Shown here one piece after another: positions 7,493 to 15,462 of a stretch of 19,628 nucleotides of DNA (positions are counted from its first letter, which is position 1; each line of letters starts with the position of its first letter). Source of the stretch: JAXGTO01 sp040774885. GTDB taxonomy: Bacteria; Actinomycetota; Coriobacteriia; Coriobacteriales; Eggerthellaceae. The DNA is taken from assembly GCA_040774885.1 (NCBI GenBank), contig JAXGTO010000033.1, positions 1 to 19,628 on the forward strand. Direction: 5' to 3'. Made by a program: the position numbers and the translations under genes. Under the pieces are notes generated by a model. The model made no database searches. It saw nothing but the letters and a program-made list of their open reading frames with translations, and had not been told where the DNA came from.

Positions 7493-8914
7493 CTACCGCT
7501 GATTCTCCGTCGCTGATACGCGGTCGCGCACGAAAACGAAAACGAGCAGCAGCAAGGCCATCACGGCGACCAGGCTGAACAGCATCGCGTTGTTCACACC
7601 CTGTTCCGAAATGGCACCCGACGCTTCCCCGCCTGCCATCATGAGCACCATGATGCTCATGGAAAACGAACCCGCCACCTGGCGCAACGCATTGGTCATA
7701 GAAGTACCGTCGGGAGTGACGTCAGCCGGCAGCACATTGAGGCCCCACGTGGTAAGCGGCATCACCAAGCACATGATGCCGAAGGCGCGCACCGTCTGCC
7801 AGGCCGTGATGACCGTCAAATCATCCATACCGCCCAGACGCAGTATGCCGATGGTGCCCACCACCAGCAACGTCGAACCCACCAGCGCGATGCGGCGCGT
7901 GCCCACGCGATCTTGCAGATACCCCGTGATGGGAGCGGTGAAAAGCGCCGCTACCGTGCCGGGCAAAAGAACCATGCCCGATTGCAGCGCATTGAACCCG
8001 TGCAACCCCTGCAGGCACAACGGAATGACCAAGGTGACTCCGATGAAGGCGCAGAACAACAGGCACACCATGATGATGCTCACCGTGAAGTCGCGATACT
8101 TGAACACGCGGATGTCCAATAGAGGATGCTCGAGCTTGAGCTGTCGGCGGCAAAACACCACCAGGCACACCACGCCCACGGCGGCAGCGCCCAGGCTCTG
8201 CCAACTGACGAACCCGTATGAGGATGCCTCGACAACGCCCATGAGAACCCCGCCGAAGCCTCCGGTGGAAAGCAGCACGCTGGGCATATCGGCATGCGGA
8301 GCGTCATCGGATTCGGGAGGCATGGGCTTCACCAGAAACAATGCGGCCACCAACACGCACACCCCGAACGCCAGCAGAAACAAAAATGCGCTGCGCCAAC
8401 CGAACGCCGTAGTGAACGCACCCGCGATGGTCGGCCCCACATTGGGCGCGAACCCCATGGCGAGCCCCACCCACCCCATGACGAATCCACGGCGTTCCCG
8501 CGGAAAACGCGATAGCGCCACCACCTGCAACAACGGCAAGATGATGCCTGCCGCCGCACCCTGCAAAATACGACCAACGATGAGCAGCGGCAGGGTGCTG
8601 GCACCGGAGATGATGGCCGAGCCGGTGATGAACAGCACCAGGGCAACCAAAAACAGTTTGCGCGCATCATAGCGACGCGACAGGAATGCAACCAAGGGAA
8701 TGACCACGCCCAGCGTGAGCGGGAACACGTTGGTGAGCCACTGGCCCTGCGTCACCGGGATGCCGAGGTCGTTTTGCAACACGGTGAGCACCGTGTTCAT
8801 GGACGTCTGCGCCAGCCCACCCACCATGCCGCCCAGCAGCATGACGGCAAACCCGACGGCAATGCTGCGTTTGGCATGGCTGGCGGAAGAGATTTCGGCG
8901 TGCTTCATCGGCAT
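7493..8914 (-). CDS. MFS multidrug efflux transporter, DHA2 (EmrB/QacA-like) family
   Basis: 473 aa with about 14 hydrophobic segments, as expected for the 14-helix proton-antiport DHA2 family. A loop 2-3 motif A variant is seen as LSRRYDARKLF; GRILQGAAAGIILPL (helix 4, motif B) and the motif C-like GFAPNVGPTIAG with WRSAFLF after it are clear. It should export cationic or lipophilic drugs from the cytoplasm using the proton gradient; the substrate cannot be told. ATG at 8912-8914 follows a GGAAAC site, with a second in-frame ATG two codons later. No adjacent TetR/MarR-type regulator is visible. An inverted repeat in the divergent promoter region (8943-8964) may be the control point. The C-terminal helix ends in a short charged tail. 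Confidence 0.93.
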   Translation of the reverse strand: MPMKHAEISSASHAKRSIAVGFAVMLLGGMVGGLAQTSMNTVLTVLQNDLGIPVTQGQWLTNVFPLTLGVVIPLVAFLSRRYDARKLFLVALVLFITGSAIISGASTLPLLIVGRILQGAAAGIILPLLQVVALSRFPRERRGFVMGWVGLAMGFAPNVGPTIAGAFTTAFGWRSAFLFLLAFGVCVLVAALFLVKPMPPESDDAPHADMPSVLLSTGGFGGVLMGVVEASSYGFVSWQSLGAAAVGVVCLVVFCRRQLKLEHPLLDIRVFKYRDFTVSIIMVCLLFCAFIGVTLVIPLCLQGLHGFNALQSGMVLLPGTVAALFTAPITGYLQDRVGTRRIALVGSTLLVVGTIGILRLGGMDDLTVITAWQTVRAFGIMCLVMPLTTWGLNVLPADVTPDGTSMTNALRQVAGSFSMSIMVLMMAGGEASGAISEQGVNNAMLFSLVAVMALLLLVFVFVRDRVSATENQR

Positions 8915-8942
8915 CGGTTATGGTTTCCAATTCGATTCATTG

Positions 8943-8964
8943 CTTTTGCAGCATAGCGCAAAAG
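8943..8964. promoter_or_regulatory. Inverted repeat in the divergent MFS/thioesterase promoter region
   Basis: CTTTTGC (8943-8949) and GCAAAAG (8958-8964) are perfect 7-bp arms with an 8-nt spacer. On the minus strand the spacer contains TATGCT, a -10-like hexamer for the efflux gene, so a bound protein would block it. A further GCAAAGTGC at 8972-8980 repeats GCAAAAGTGC at 8958-8967. The operator role is inferred. Confidence 0.45.
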
Positions 8965-9031
8965 TGCAGACGCAAAGTGCGCGAGTCGGCGATACACTCA
9001 AGCCAACGGCGGCAACGAACAGAGGAGAACC

Positions 9032-9424
9032 ATGAGCTTGGAAATCGAAGAGCTGCGCAAGAACATCCCGGCCTTGCCCGACTACGATGGAATGACGGTT
9101 CAAAGCGCCGAAGAAGGACATGTGGTCTGCAGTTTCAGCGCACCTGAGTCGTTCGCCAACTACCACGGCATGACACATGGCGGATTCATCTACGGAATAT
9201 GCGAGATAGTGGCCGGCATGACCTGCACAACCTGCGGCGCCGACAATGTGGCCCTGGCGGGAAACATCAACTACTTGCGCCAATGCCCTCTTGGCGAAGA
9301 ACTGCGCATCGAGGGAACCACCGATCACAATGGACGCCGCACCAAGGTCCATCGCATCGTGATAACCAATGCCGAAACCGGCAAGACGATCGCCGAAACC
9401 ACCTTCACCATGTTCGTGCTGTAG
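9032..9424 (+). CDS. PaaI-type hotdog thioesterase
   Basis: 130 aa, typical for a single hotdog domain. The family active-site region is seen as NYHGMTHGGFIYGICEIVAG (residues 44-63), where HGG precedes the long helix; the usual catalytic aspartate position appears as glutamate in ICEIV. Strands with NINYLRQCPLGEELRIEG follow, as in acyl-CoA thioesterases. It likely hydrolyses an acyl- or aryl-CoA in the cytoplasm; the substrate is unknown. ATG at 9032 is supported by AGAGGAG at 9021-9027. It is divergent from the MFS pump and is followed by an inverted repeat at its stop codon. Confidence 0.88.
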   Translation: MSLEIEELRKNIPALPDYDGMTVQSAEEGHVVCSFSAPESFANYHGMTHGGFIYGICEIVAGMTCTTCGADNVALAGNINYLRQCPLGEELRIEGTTDHNGRRTKVHRIVITNAETGKTIAETTFTMFVL

Positions 9425-9476
9425 CAAGGCGCAACAGCACGCACCGTCGCCTTGCCTCGCGCGTTCCCTGGCAAGG
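9424..9476 (+). promoter_or_regulatory. Three-segment alternative hairpin between the thioesterase and pentapeptide genes
   Basis: Segment 1, GCAAGGCG (9424-9431), can pair with CGCCTTGC (9448-9455). The overlapping segment 2, CCTTGCC (9450-9456), can instead pair with GGCAAGG (9470-9476). The two stems exclude each other. There is no T-run after either stem, so a simple intrinsic terminator is unlikely; a weak terminator, mRNA end protection or attenuator is possible. Confidence 0.4.
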
Positions 9477-9532
9477 AAAGGTATCCTGTTGGACAGACCC
9501 CTATCGGATGCCTCTTGCAAAAGGAGAACGCC

Positions 9533-10219
9533 ATGCACCAACCAGCGGAAGCCGTGCCCCATATCCATTCCGCAACCGAACAGTCCGAGGCCTATCGTGA
9601 TTTGGATGAAGAATGCATCGATACCGCTTTGGAAAACTGGCGTGAAACCGAATTTCAAACGACACAGCGTCTCTTTCAAAGCGAGAACCGACAAGGCGTC
9701 GATGCGCACGACTGGGAATCGGACAAGTGCGTCTTTTCCCACTGCGCCCTGCTGGATTCTGACTTTTCAAAGGTGACGTTCTCCGAAGTTGAATTCTTGG
9801 ACTGCGACTTTTCAAACACCGACTTTTCCGGCGGATTCTTCAAGAGCTGCCGATTCACACGTTGCAAAGGCGTGGGGGCAAACTTCTTGCAAGCCGTGTT
9901 CAAACAGACCATCTTTGAAGACTGCCTGCTGATGAATGCCTATTTCGACGAATCGAATATGGTCGAGGTCAGATTCCTGCGCAGTGACTGCACTGAAGCG
10001 TCGTTTTCGCAAATGGACGTCGATCGTCTGGTGCTCGATGAATCGAAATTCATTCACAACGACCTGTTCAAAACCCCGCTCAAAGATATCGACTTTTCCA
10101 AATGCGCTTTCAGCGACCCTATCGTTTCGATGCCGCCCATAGAGCTCGAAGGCGTCCACGTGGATGCTTTCCAAGCCGCCGGTTTGGCCCGCTTGATGGG
10201 TGTGATCGTAGAAGCGTGA
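9533..10219 (+). CDS. Pentapeptide-repeat protein
   Basis: 228 aa. After a charged N-terminal stretch of about 60 residues, some 25 degenerate five-residue turns follow, with F or L at the centre and small or polar residues before it (for example CALLDSDFSKVTF, DCDFSNTDFS, ANFLQAVFKQTIF). This predicts a right-handed quadrilateral beta-helix. It closes with FQAAGLARLMGVIVE, a capping segment common in this family. Some members mimic DNA and protect gyrase (Qnr, MfpA), but most have no known role, and nothing here proves gyrase binding. The ATG at 9533 has AAGGAG at 9521-9526, which rules out the upstream in-frame start at 9452. It converges on the MATE gene with only 3 bp between stops. Confidence 0.9.
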   Translation: MHQPAEAVPHIHSATEQSEAYRDLDEECIDTALENWRETEFQTTQRLFQSENRQGVDAHDWESDKCVFSHCALLDSDFSKVTFSEVEFLDCDFSNTDFSGGFFKSCRFTRCKGVGANFLQAVFKQTIFEDCLLMNAYFDESNMVEVRFLRSDCTEASFSQMDVDRLVLDESKFIHNDLFKTPLKDIDFSKCAFSDPIVSMPPIELEGVHVDAFQAAGLARLMGVIVEA

Positions 10220-10222
10220 CGC

Positions 10223-11728
10223 CTAGAACCGCGCTTGGATCTCGCCTGTTTCCAGGCGCTTCAGCCGGCGCATTTCCCAAGCGACGAACAGCACTGTGGT
10301 GAAGATGGCCAGGAAGTCGGCACACGGCACGGCATAATAGACGGCATCGAGGCTGGTGAGCCATGGCATGATGCGCGGAAGCATCTGCGGCAACAGCAGA
10401 TACAGCGGCACCAGGAACAATATCTGCCGCGTAAGCGACAAGAACACCGACTTGATGGGCTGGCCGGTTGCCTGGAAGTAATTGGAACCGACGATTTGAA
10501 AGCCCACGAGCGGCAGCAAGAACAGCTGCACCTGCATGGCGTTGACCGTGAAGGCCAGCAAGTCGCCCGAGATACCGAACAGCCCCACGATCTGGTTGGG
10601 AAGCAGATGCGTGAGCAGCCAGGCCAGCACGCTGAGGACCGTGGCGGCGCCGACGCCCCACCAGAAGGTCTTGCGGACGCGATCGAAGTTGTGCGCGCCG
10701 TAGTTGAATCCAAGCAGCGGCTGGATGGCGATGGCGACGCCGATGAGCGGCAGCACCACGAACATGGCGATGGACTGCACCACGCCGATGGATGCAAGCG
10801 CGCCTTCCGATCCGATGGCGCTCATGCTGCCGTATTCCACCAACATGGCGTTGACCACGAAGTTGACGATGGCCATGCCCGCTTGCACGAAGAAGCTGGC
10901 GGCACCCAGCGACAAGATCATCTTGACCACGGCGCCTTCGAGTTTCATGCAGTGCACATGGAGCTTGAGGGGCACATCCTTGGTGCGAATGAAGAACCAC
11001 AGAACGCAAGCGCACGATATCGCTTCTCCGCAGATGGTGGCCAAGGCGCTGCCCTGAACGCCCCACCCCAGGTACAACACGAACAGCGCATTGAATGCGG
11101 TGCAGGCCACAGCGCCCACCAGCATGGTGAGCAGAGCGCGGTTGGGTGCGCCGGCGGTACGGATGAAGTTGTTGACGCCCATGCCGATGCACTGAAACAC
11201 ATAGCCCAGGCTGAGCGTCTGGATGAACAGCTTGGCGTAATCCCAGTCTTCGGCGGTGGCGCTCGAAAGCGACAGCAGGCCGTCGATAGCCGGCGTGAAG
11301 GCGAGGACCGCCATAAGCGCCGAAACGATGATGGAGAGCACCACGGTGTTGCCCAGGCTCTTTTCGGCCTCGACACGGCTGCCTTCGCCCATGCGCAACG
11401 CCGCCAGCGCATTGCCGCCGTTGCCGATGAGCATCGCGATTGCCATGAAGATGGTCATGATAGGCATGGCGGTGGTTGCAGTGGACAGACCCAAATCGCC
11501 CATGGCCTGACCCAAGAACACGCGATCGATCAGGTTGTAAGCGCCGTTGACCAGCATGCCCAAAATGGCAGGGACAGCGAATTCCAACAGCAGGCACGGA
11601 ATGGATGCCGAGCCCATGCGGTTGACTTTGTTGTCGCGTTCGGGATGTCGCGGATCGTGGCCGACGGGAGCGCCGGTGCTCTGTTTGGAATCGAGCCCTG
11701 AAGGCTTTGCGCCGGCTACTGCTGTCAT
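10223..11728 (-). CDS. MATE family multidrug efflux transporter (MepA-like)
   Basis: 501 aa. A hydrophilic N-terminus of about 37 residues precedes twelve predicted membrane helices. The first helix carries the MepA/NorM-like PAILGMLVNGAYNLIDRVFLGQ region; the pseudo-repeat in the second half has GFNYGAHN and SNYFQATGQP, both typical of the family. It exports drugs or metabolites by Na+ or H+ antiport across the inner membrane. ATG at 11726-11728 follows an AAAGG site. It may be transcribed alone from a promoter near 11762-11790; the folP-folK gene ends 81 bp upstream on the same strand, so some read-through is possible. The substrate is unknown. Confidence 0.93.
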   Translation of the reverse strand: MTAVAGAKPSGLDSKQSTGAPVGHDPRHPERDNKVNRMGSASIPCLLLEFAVPAILGMLVNGAYNLIDRVFLGQAMGDLGLSTATTAMPIMTIFMAIAMLIGNGGNALAALRMGEGSRVEAEKSLGNTVVLSIIVSALMAVLAFTPAIDGLLSLSSATAEDWDYAKLFIQTLSLGYVFQCIGMGVNNFIRTAGAPNRALLTMLVGAVACTAFNALFVLYLGWGVQGSALATICGEAISCACVLWFFIRTKDVPLKLHVHCMKLEGAVVKMILSLGAASFFVQAGMAIVNFVVNAMLVEYGSMSAIGSEGALASIGVVQSIAMFVVLPLIGVAIAIQPLLGFNYGAHNFDRVRKTFWWGVGAATVLSVLAWLLTHLLPNQIVGLFGISGDLLAFTVNAMQVQLFLLPLVGFQIVGSNYFQATGQPIKSVFLSLTRQILFLVPLYLLLPQMLPRIMPWLTSLDAVYYAVPCADFLAIFTTVLFVAWEMRRLKRLETGEIQARF

Positions 11729-11761
11729 AAAGTGCCTTTCATCATCGATACGTAAGGCGCT

Positions 11762-11790
11762 ATGGTACGCCTGCGCGCACCTTGCAGCAA
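11762..11790 (-). promoter_or_regulatory. Candidate MATE promoter with palindrome over the -35
   Basis: On the minus strand, TTGCTG (11785-11790) and TACCAT (11762-11767) are 17 bp apart, a correct sigma-70 spacing though each box is imperfect. The -35 lies inside the palindrome CTTGCAGCAAG (11781-11791), a possible repressor site. Inferred from sequence only. Confidence 0.35.
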
Positions 11791-11809
11791 GCAGGTAATT
11801 GAAGCGGCA

Positions 11810-13123
11810 TCAATCGATGGGAGCGGCAGATCCGTAGCGCACGTCGTCGGCGGTGACCGACTTGCCGTCGGCAAGCACGTGGCCGGGGCGGATTTCGAGA
11901 AGCGGCTTCACCACGAAATCGCGTTCCAGAATACGTGGATGGGGCAACGTGAGTTCTCCATCGGAACTGACGTAACCCTGGTAATCCAAGATGTCGATAT
12001 CGCAGGTGCGGGGGCCGTTGGGAATGGTGCGCACGCGGCCCAAGCTGTTTTCGATGGCATGCAGGCATTGAAGCAGTTCGCGCGGCGGAAGCCCGCAACG
12101 CAGGGCCACAACGGCATTGACGAATCGATCCTGGTCTTCGAAATAGGCCGGTTCGCTATCATAGAATGCCGACACATCGGCGATTTGGGAATCGGGAATC
12201 AAGCATATGTCGGCAATCGCTTTGTCCAGCTGGGCGATCTTTCCCTGCTGTTCTTCACCTTCATCGGCGACCAAGGCGACATTGCATCCCAGCCCCAGAT
12301 ACACCACCGGGCGCAATTCGCGCTCGAGCGTGTCTACCGTGAGCGCCACGTTGTGGGTGCGGATGACGGCGGCTCCCTGTTCGCAAGCCAAGCACGCTTC
12401 CGCAGCACTGGCAGCATCGCGATCGGCCGGCACAGGGATGTCGTAGTCGGCGCCGATATAGCTCTTGCGCGAAACCGCCACCATCACGGGATAGCCCAGA
12501 TGCACGAATTCTTGCATGTTGCGCACCAGCTCACGCGTTTGCGAAGCGGTCTTGCCGAAGCCCGGACCAGGATCGACGCAGATGCGGTCATGAGCGATTC
12601 CAGCGGCTTCAAGCTGCTTGCAGCGATCGGCCAGCCAGTCGCGCACCTCGGAGACCACGTCATCATAGTGCGGGTTGTCTTGCATGGTGCCGGGCTCCCC
12701 CTGCATATGCATGACCACCAAGCCCGCATCGCACTGACGGGCAACATCCACCATGGCGGAGTCACGGAAGCCGGACACGTCATTGATGATGGAAGCCCCC
12801 GCCTCCACGCACGCCTGCGCCACCGCCGCATGACGGGTGTCGATGCTCACGCAAACGTCCGCATCGGCCAAGGCACGCACCACGTCGACCGTGCGTCGAA
12901 GCTCTTCTTCAAGAGGCACCTCGGCAGCACCGGGCCGCGTGGATTCGCCACCCACATCGATGATGGAAGCACCCTCTTCTACCATCGAAAGGCCGGCAGC
13001 GACGGCATCTTGAACCGAAGCGTAGGACCCCCCGTCAGAAAACGAATCGGGCGTGACGTTCAAGATGCCCATCACAATGGGCATCTCGGCGTCGAATAGA
13101 AACTTGTTGCAATGCCAAATCAC
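11810..13123 (-). CDS. folP: Dihydropteroate synthase fused to HPPK (FolP-FolK)
   Basis: 437 aa joining two steps of folate synthesis. The FolP half (about 14-265) joins pABA to the pterin diphosphate: GILNVTPDSFSDGG (19-32), DVGGESTRPGA (56-66), SIDTR (93-97), INDVSG, DPGPGFGKT (184-192), SRKSYIG (218-224) and RTHNV (255-259) are its substrate loops and pockets. The FolK half (about 274-412) makes that diphosphate with ATP: VYLGLGCN, then NGPRTCDIDILDY (369-381) with the metal aspartates, and PHPRILERDFVVKPL (394-408). No FolB domain lies between them. The GTG start overlaps the ftsH stop by four bases (GTGA), and the N-terminal IWHCNKF fits the family. It ends the ftsH operon. Confidence 0.95.
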   Translation of the reverse strand: MIWHCNKFLFDAEMPIVMGILNVTPDSFSDGGSYASVQDAVAAGLSMVEEGASIIDVGGESTRPGAAEVPLEEELRRTVDVVRALADADVCVSIDTRHAAVAQACVEAGASIINDVSGFRDSAMVDVARQCDAGLVVMHMQGEPGTMQDNPHYDDVVSEVRDWLADRCKQLEAAGIAHDRICVDPGPGFGKTASQTRELVRNMQEFVHLGYPVMVAVSRKSYIGADYDIPVPADRDAASAAEACLACEQGAAVIRTHNVALTVDTLERELRPVVYLGLGCNVALVADEGEEQQGKIAQLDKAIADICLIPDSQIADVSAFYDSEPAYFEDQDRFVNAVVALRCGLPPRELLQCLHAIENSLGRVRTIPNGPRTCDIDILDYQGYVSSDGELTLPHPRILERDFVVKPLLEIRPGHVLADGKSVTADDVRYGSAAPID

Positions 13124-15402
13124 TTATGCGCGTCTCCGTCATCGGAATGGTCGGTCCCTCGCTGGGTGCTCTGACCGTCTGCGGGGTTCTGCGGTGCTTG
13201 AGGATTGGCGGCCCCGTCGTTCGTCTTGAACGGATCGCCTTCCATAACCTGGTTGAACTCGCGCTCGACCGTCTGCGCCACATTGGACGTCCCCGCTGCG
13301 CCGTCGGCAGGGGAGGCATGCTGTGGGCCCGCTTCTGCAGACGTCTGGGCAACCGTGGTGGTTGCGGCCTTTTCGCGCGCGGCTTTGCCCTCTTCGCTTT
13401 GCTCATGGGCCAGATAGTCGGCCCAGGTATTGTCGAGCAGCGCCTTGACGGCATCGCCTTCGACGGTTTCGCGTTCCAGCAGCACGCTGGCCATCAGCTC
13501 GATCTGCTGCTTGTGGGTCGAAAGAATCTGATAGGCGCGATCATGCGCTTCTTTCATGATGCGCGAGACCTCGTCATCGATGCGGCGAGCGGTTTCTTCG
13601 GAGTAATCCTGCGTGTTGCCGTAGTCGCGGCCCAAGAACACCTCATGGTTGGGCTGGCCGAACACCTGCGTGCCCAGTTCGGTGCTCATGCCGAATTGCG
13701 TGACGATGGACCGGGCCATCTTGGTGGCGCGCTCCAAGTCGTTGGAAGCGCCGGTGGTGATGTCCTCGCAGAAGATCTCTTCGGCCACGCGCCCGCCCAT
13801 GAACACGGCGATCTCGTCGCGCATCTCGCCCAAGCTGTTGAGAACCTTGTCTTCCTTGGGGATGGAAAGCGTGTAACCCAAAGCCTGCCCGCGGCTCACA
13901 ATGCTGATCTTGTGCACAGGGTCGCCATGCGGCATAAGGTGCCCCACCAGGGCATGACCGCTTTCGTGGAAGGCGATGGTGTGCTTGGTGGCATCGTCGA
14001 TGATGCGCCCCTTGCGCTCAGGGCCTGCGATGACGCGCTCCATGCTCTCGGTGACCTCGTCCATGGAAATGACCTTCTTGCCGCGACGTGCGGTAAGAAG
14101 CGCTGCCTCGTTGAGCAGGTTGGCCAAATCGGCGCCGGTGAACCCGGGCGTCAAATGGGCGATCTTGGACAGGTCGACGTCTTGCGCGATGGGCTTGCCC
14201 TTGGCATGCACCTGCAAGATCTTGTCGCGGCCCTTGACGTCGGGCACGTCCACCACGATCTGGCGGTCGAAACGGCCGGGACGCAGCAAAGCCGGGTCCA
14301 AGACGTCGGAACGGTTGGTGGCAGCTATGAGAACCACGGAATCGTTTTTGTCGAAGCCGTCCATTTCAACCAGCAACTGATTGAGGGTCTGTTCGCGTTC
14401 GTCATGCCCGCCGCCCAAGCCAGTACCGCGTTGGCGGCCGACGGCATCGATCTCGTCGATGAAGATGATGGCGGGAGACGCTTCTTTAGCCTGCTTGAAC
14501 AAGTCGCGTACGCGGCTTGCGCCCACGCCCACGAACATCTCAACGAAGTCGGAACCCGATATGCTGAAGAACGGCACGCCTGCCTCGCCAGCCACAGCGC
14601 GAGCCAGCAACGTCTTGCCGGTGCCCGGAGGGCCCACCAGCAAACAGCCGCGCGGAATCTTGGCGCCGATGTCCTGGTACTTCTTGGGGTTGGCCAGGAA
14701 GTCCTTGATTTCCTGCATTTCCTCGACGGCTTCATCCACGCCGGCCACGTCGGAGAACTTGACGTCGGGGCGTTCTTCGGTGGCCTTTTTGGCCTTGGTC
14801 TTGCCAAACGACATCTGCGAGTTGTTCGCCTTGCTCATCTGGTAGAACATGAATACGAAGAAGCCGCAGATCAAGATCATGGGCAGATAGGAAAGCAGCG
14901 AGCTCATGAACGTATCGGGGAGTTTGACCGAATACTGGATTTCGGGATGGGAAGCCATAAGCTCGCCCAACGAATCCTGTCCCACCCAGGTGGTGGTGAA
15001 CTCGGTTTCGGACCCCAGGTTCTGCTGATCGAGCGATTGCGTGTTCACCTTGTTGTACAAGGGAGCGCCGTCGGTGCCCTTGGTGGTGCCCAACTGCGTG
15101 TTGAGTGCGCTGAAGCCGCTGTTGAACGCATCGGCGATGCTCGACCCGGCGGTCGAGGCGGGATAGTAGGTGCCGCTGATGGTGTCCTCGCCCACGTCGA
15201 ACGTGGCTTTGGTAACGCGCCCTTCATCGACAGCCGACATGAAGTCGCTGGTGATGAGAGTGTCAGTCTGGGTTTGCTCGCCCTGACCGACGTTCATCAA
15301 CTGGCTGGCGAAAAAGAAGAAGAGCAGCGCCATGAGCACCGCCCATACGATGGTGGTGCGCGAGTTGTTGGGGCCCGAAGGCGGTTTTTGCTGATCTGCC
15401 AT
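13120..15402 (-). CDS. ftsH: ATP-dependent zinc metalloprotease FtsH
   Basis: 760 aa from ATG 15402. An upstream in-frame TTG (15441) would add 13 residues but has no ribosome site, and MADQQKPPSG is a more usual beginning. A membrane helix at 17-35, an external domain of about 130 residues (longer than in E. coli) and a second helix at 165-187 precede the AAA+ domain: Walker A GPPGTGKT (257-264), Walker B IIFIDEID (312-319) and the second region of homology NRSDVLDPALLRPGRFDR. The peptidase has HESGH (479-483) and the third zinc ligand D555. It unfolds and degrades membrane and unstable cytosolic proteins as a hexamer. From about 672 the tail is low-complexity, rich in A, Q, D and G. hpt ends 60 bp upstream; folP-folK overlaps downstream. 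Confidence 0.97.
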   Translation of the reverse strand: MADQQKPPSGPNNSRTTIVWAVLMALLFFFFASQLMNVGQGEQTQTDTLITSDFMSAVDEGRVTKATFDVGEDTISGTYYPASTAGSSIADAFNSGFSALNTQLGTTKGTDGAPLYNKVNTQSLDQQNLGSETEFTTTWVGQDSLGELMASHPEIQYSVKLPDTFMSSLLSYLPMILICGFFVFMFYQMSKANNSQMSFGKTKAKKATEERPDVKFSDVAGVDEAVEEMQEIKDFLANPKKYQDIGAKIPRGCLLVGPPGTGKTLLARAVAGEAGVPFFSISGSDFVEMFVGVGASRVRDLFKQAKEASPAIIFIDEIDAVGRQRGTGLGGGHDEREQTLNQLLVEMDGFDKNDSVVLIAATNRSDVLDPALLRPGRFDRQIVVDVPDVKGRDKILQVHAKGKPIAQDVDLSKIAHLTPGFTGADLANLLNEAALLTARRGKKVISMDEVTESMERVIAGPERKGRIIDDATKHTIAFHESGHALVGHLMPHGDPVHKISIVSRGQALGYTLSIPKEDKVLNSLGEMRDEIAVFMGGRVAEEIFCEDITTGASNDLERATKMARSIVTQFGMSTELGTQVFGQPNHEVFLGRDYGNTQDYSEETARRIDDEVSRIMKEAHDRAYQILSTHKQQIELMASVLLERETVEGDAVKALLDNTWADYLAHEQSEEGKAAREKAATTTVAQTSAEAGPQHASPADGAAGTSNVAQTVEREFNQVMEGDPFKTNDGAANPQAPQNPADGQSTQRGTDHSDDGDAHK

Positions 15403-15462
15403 ACTCGGTCTTTCTGCGTGCCCGCTTTTCTGCTTCGCCAAAAGGCGACTGCGGATCCGCTG

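Noticed and set aside
9452..9532. Earlier start for the pentapeptide-repeat protein
   Set aside because: The stretch includes the hairpin region and has no family resemblance; the ATG at 9533 has a strong ribosome site.
10235..11701. Plus-strand open frame opposite the MATE gene
   Set aside because: Glutamine- and histidine-rich translation of the complement of membrane codons; a shadow.
11762..13099. Plus-strand open frame opposite folP-folK
   Set aside because: A shadow; the opposite strand has all FolP and FolK motifs.
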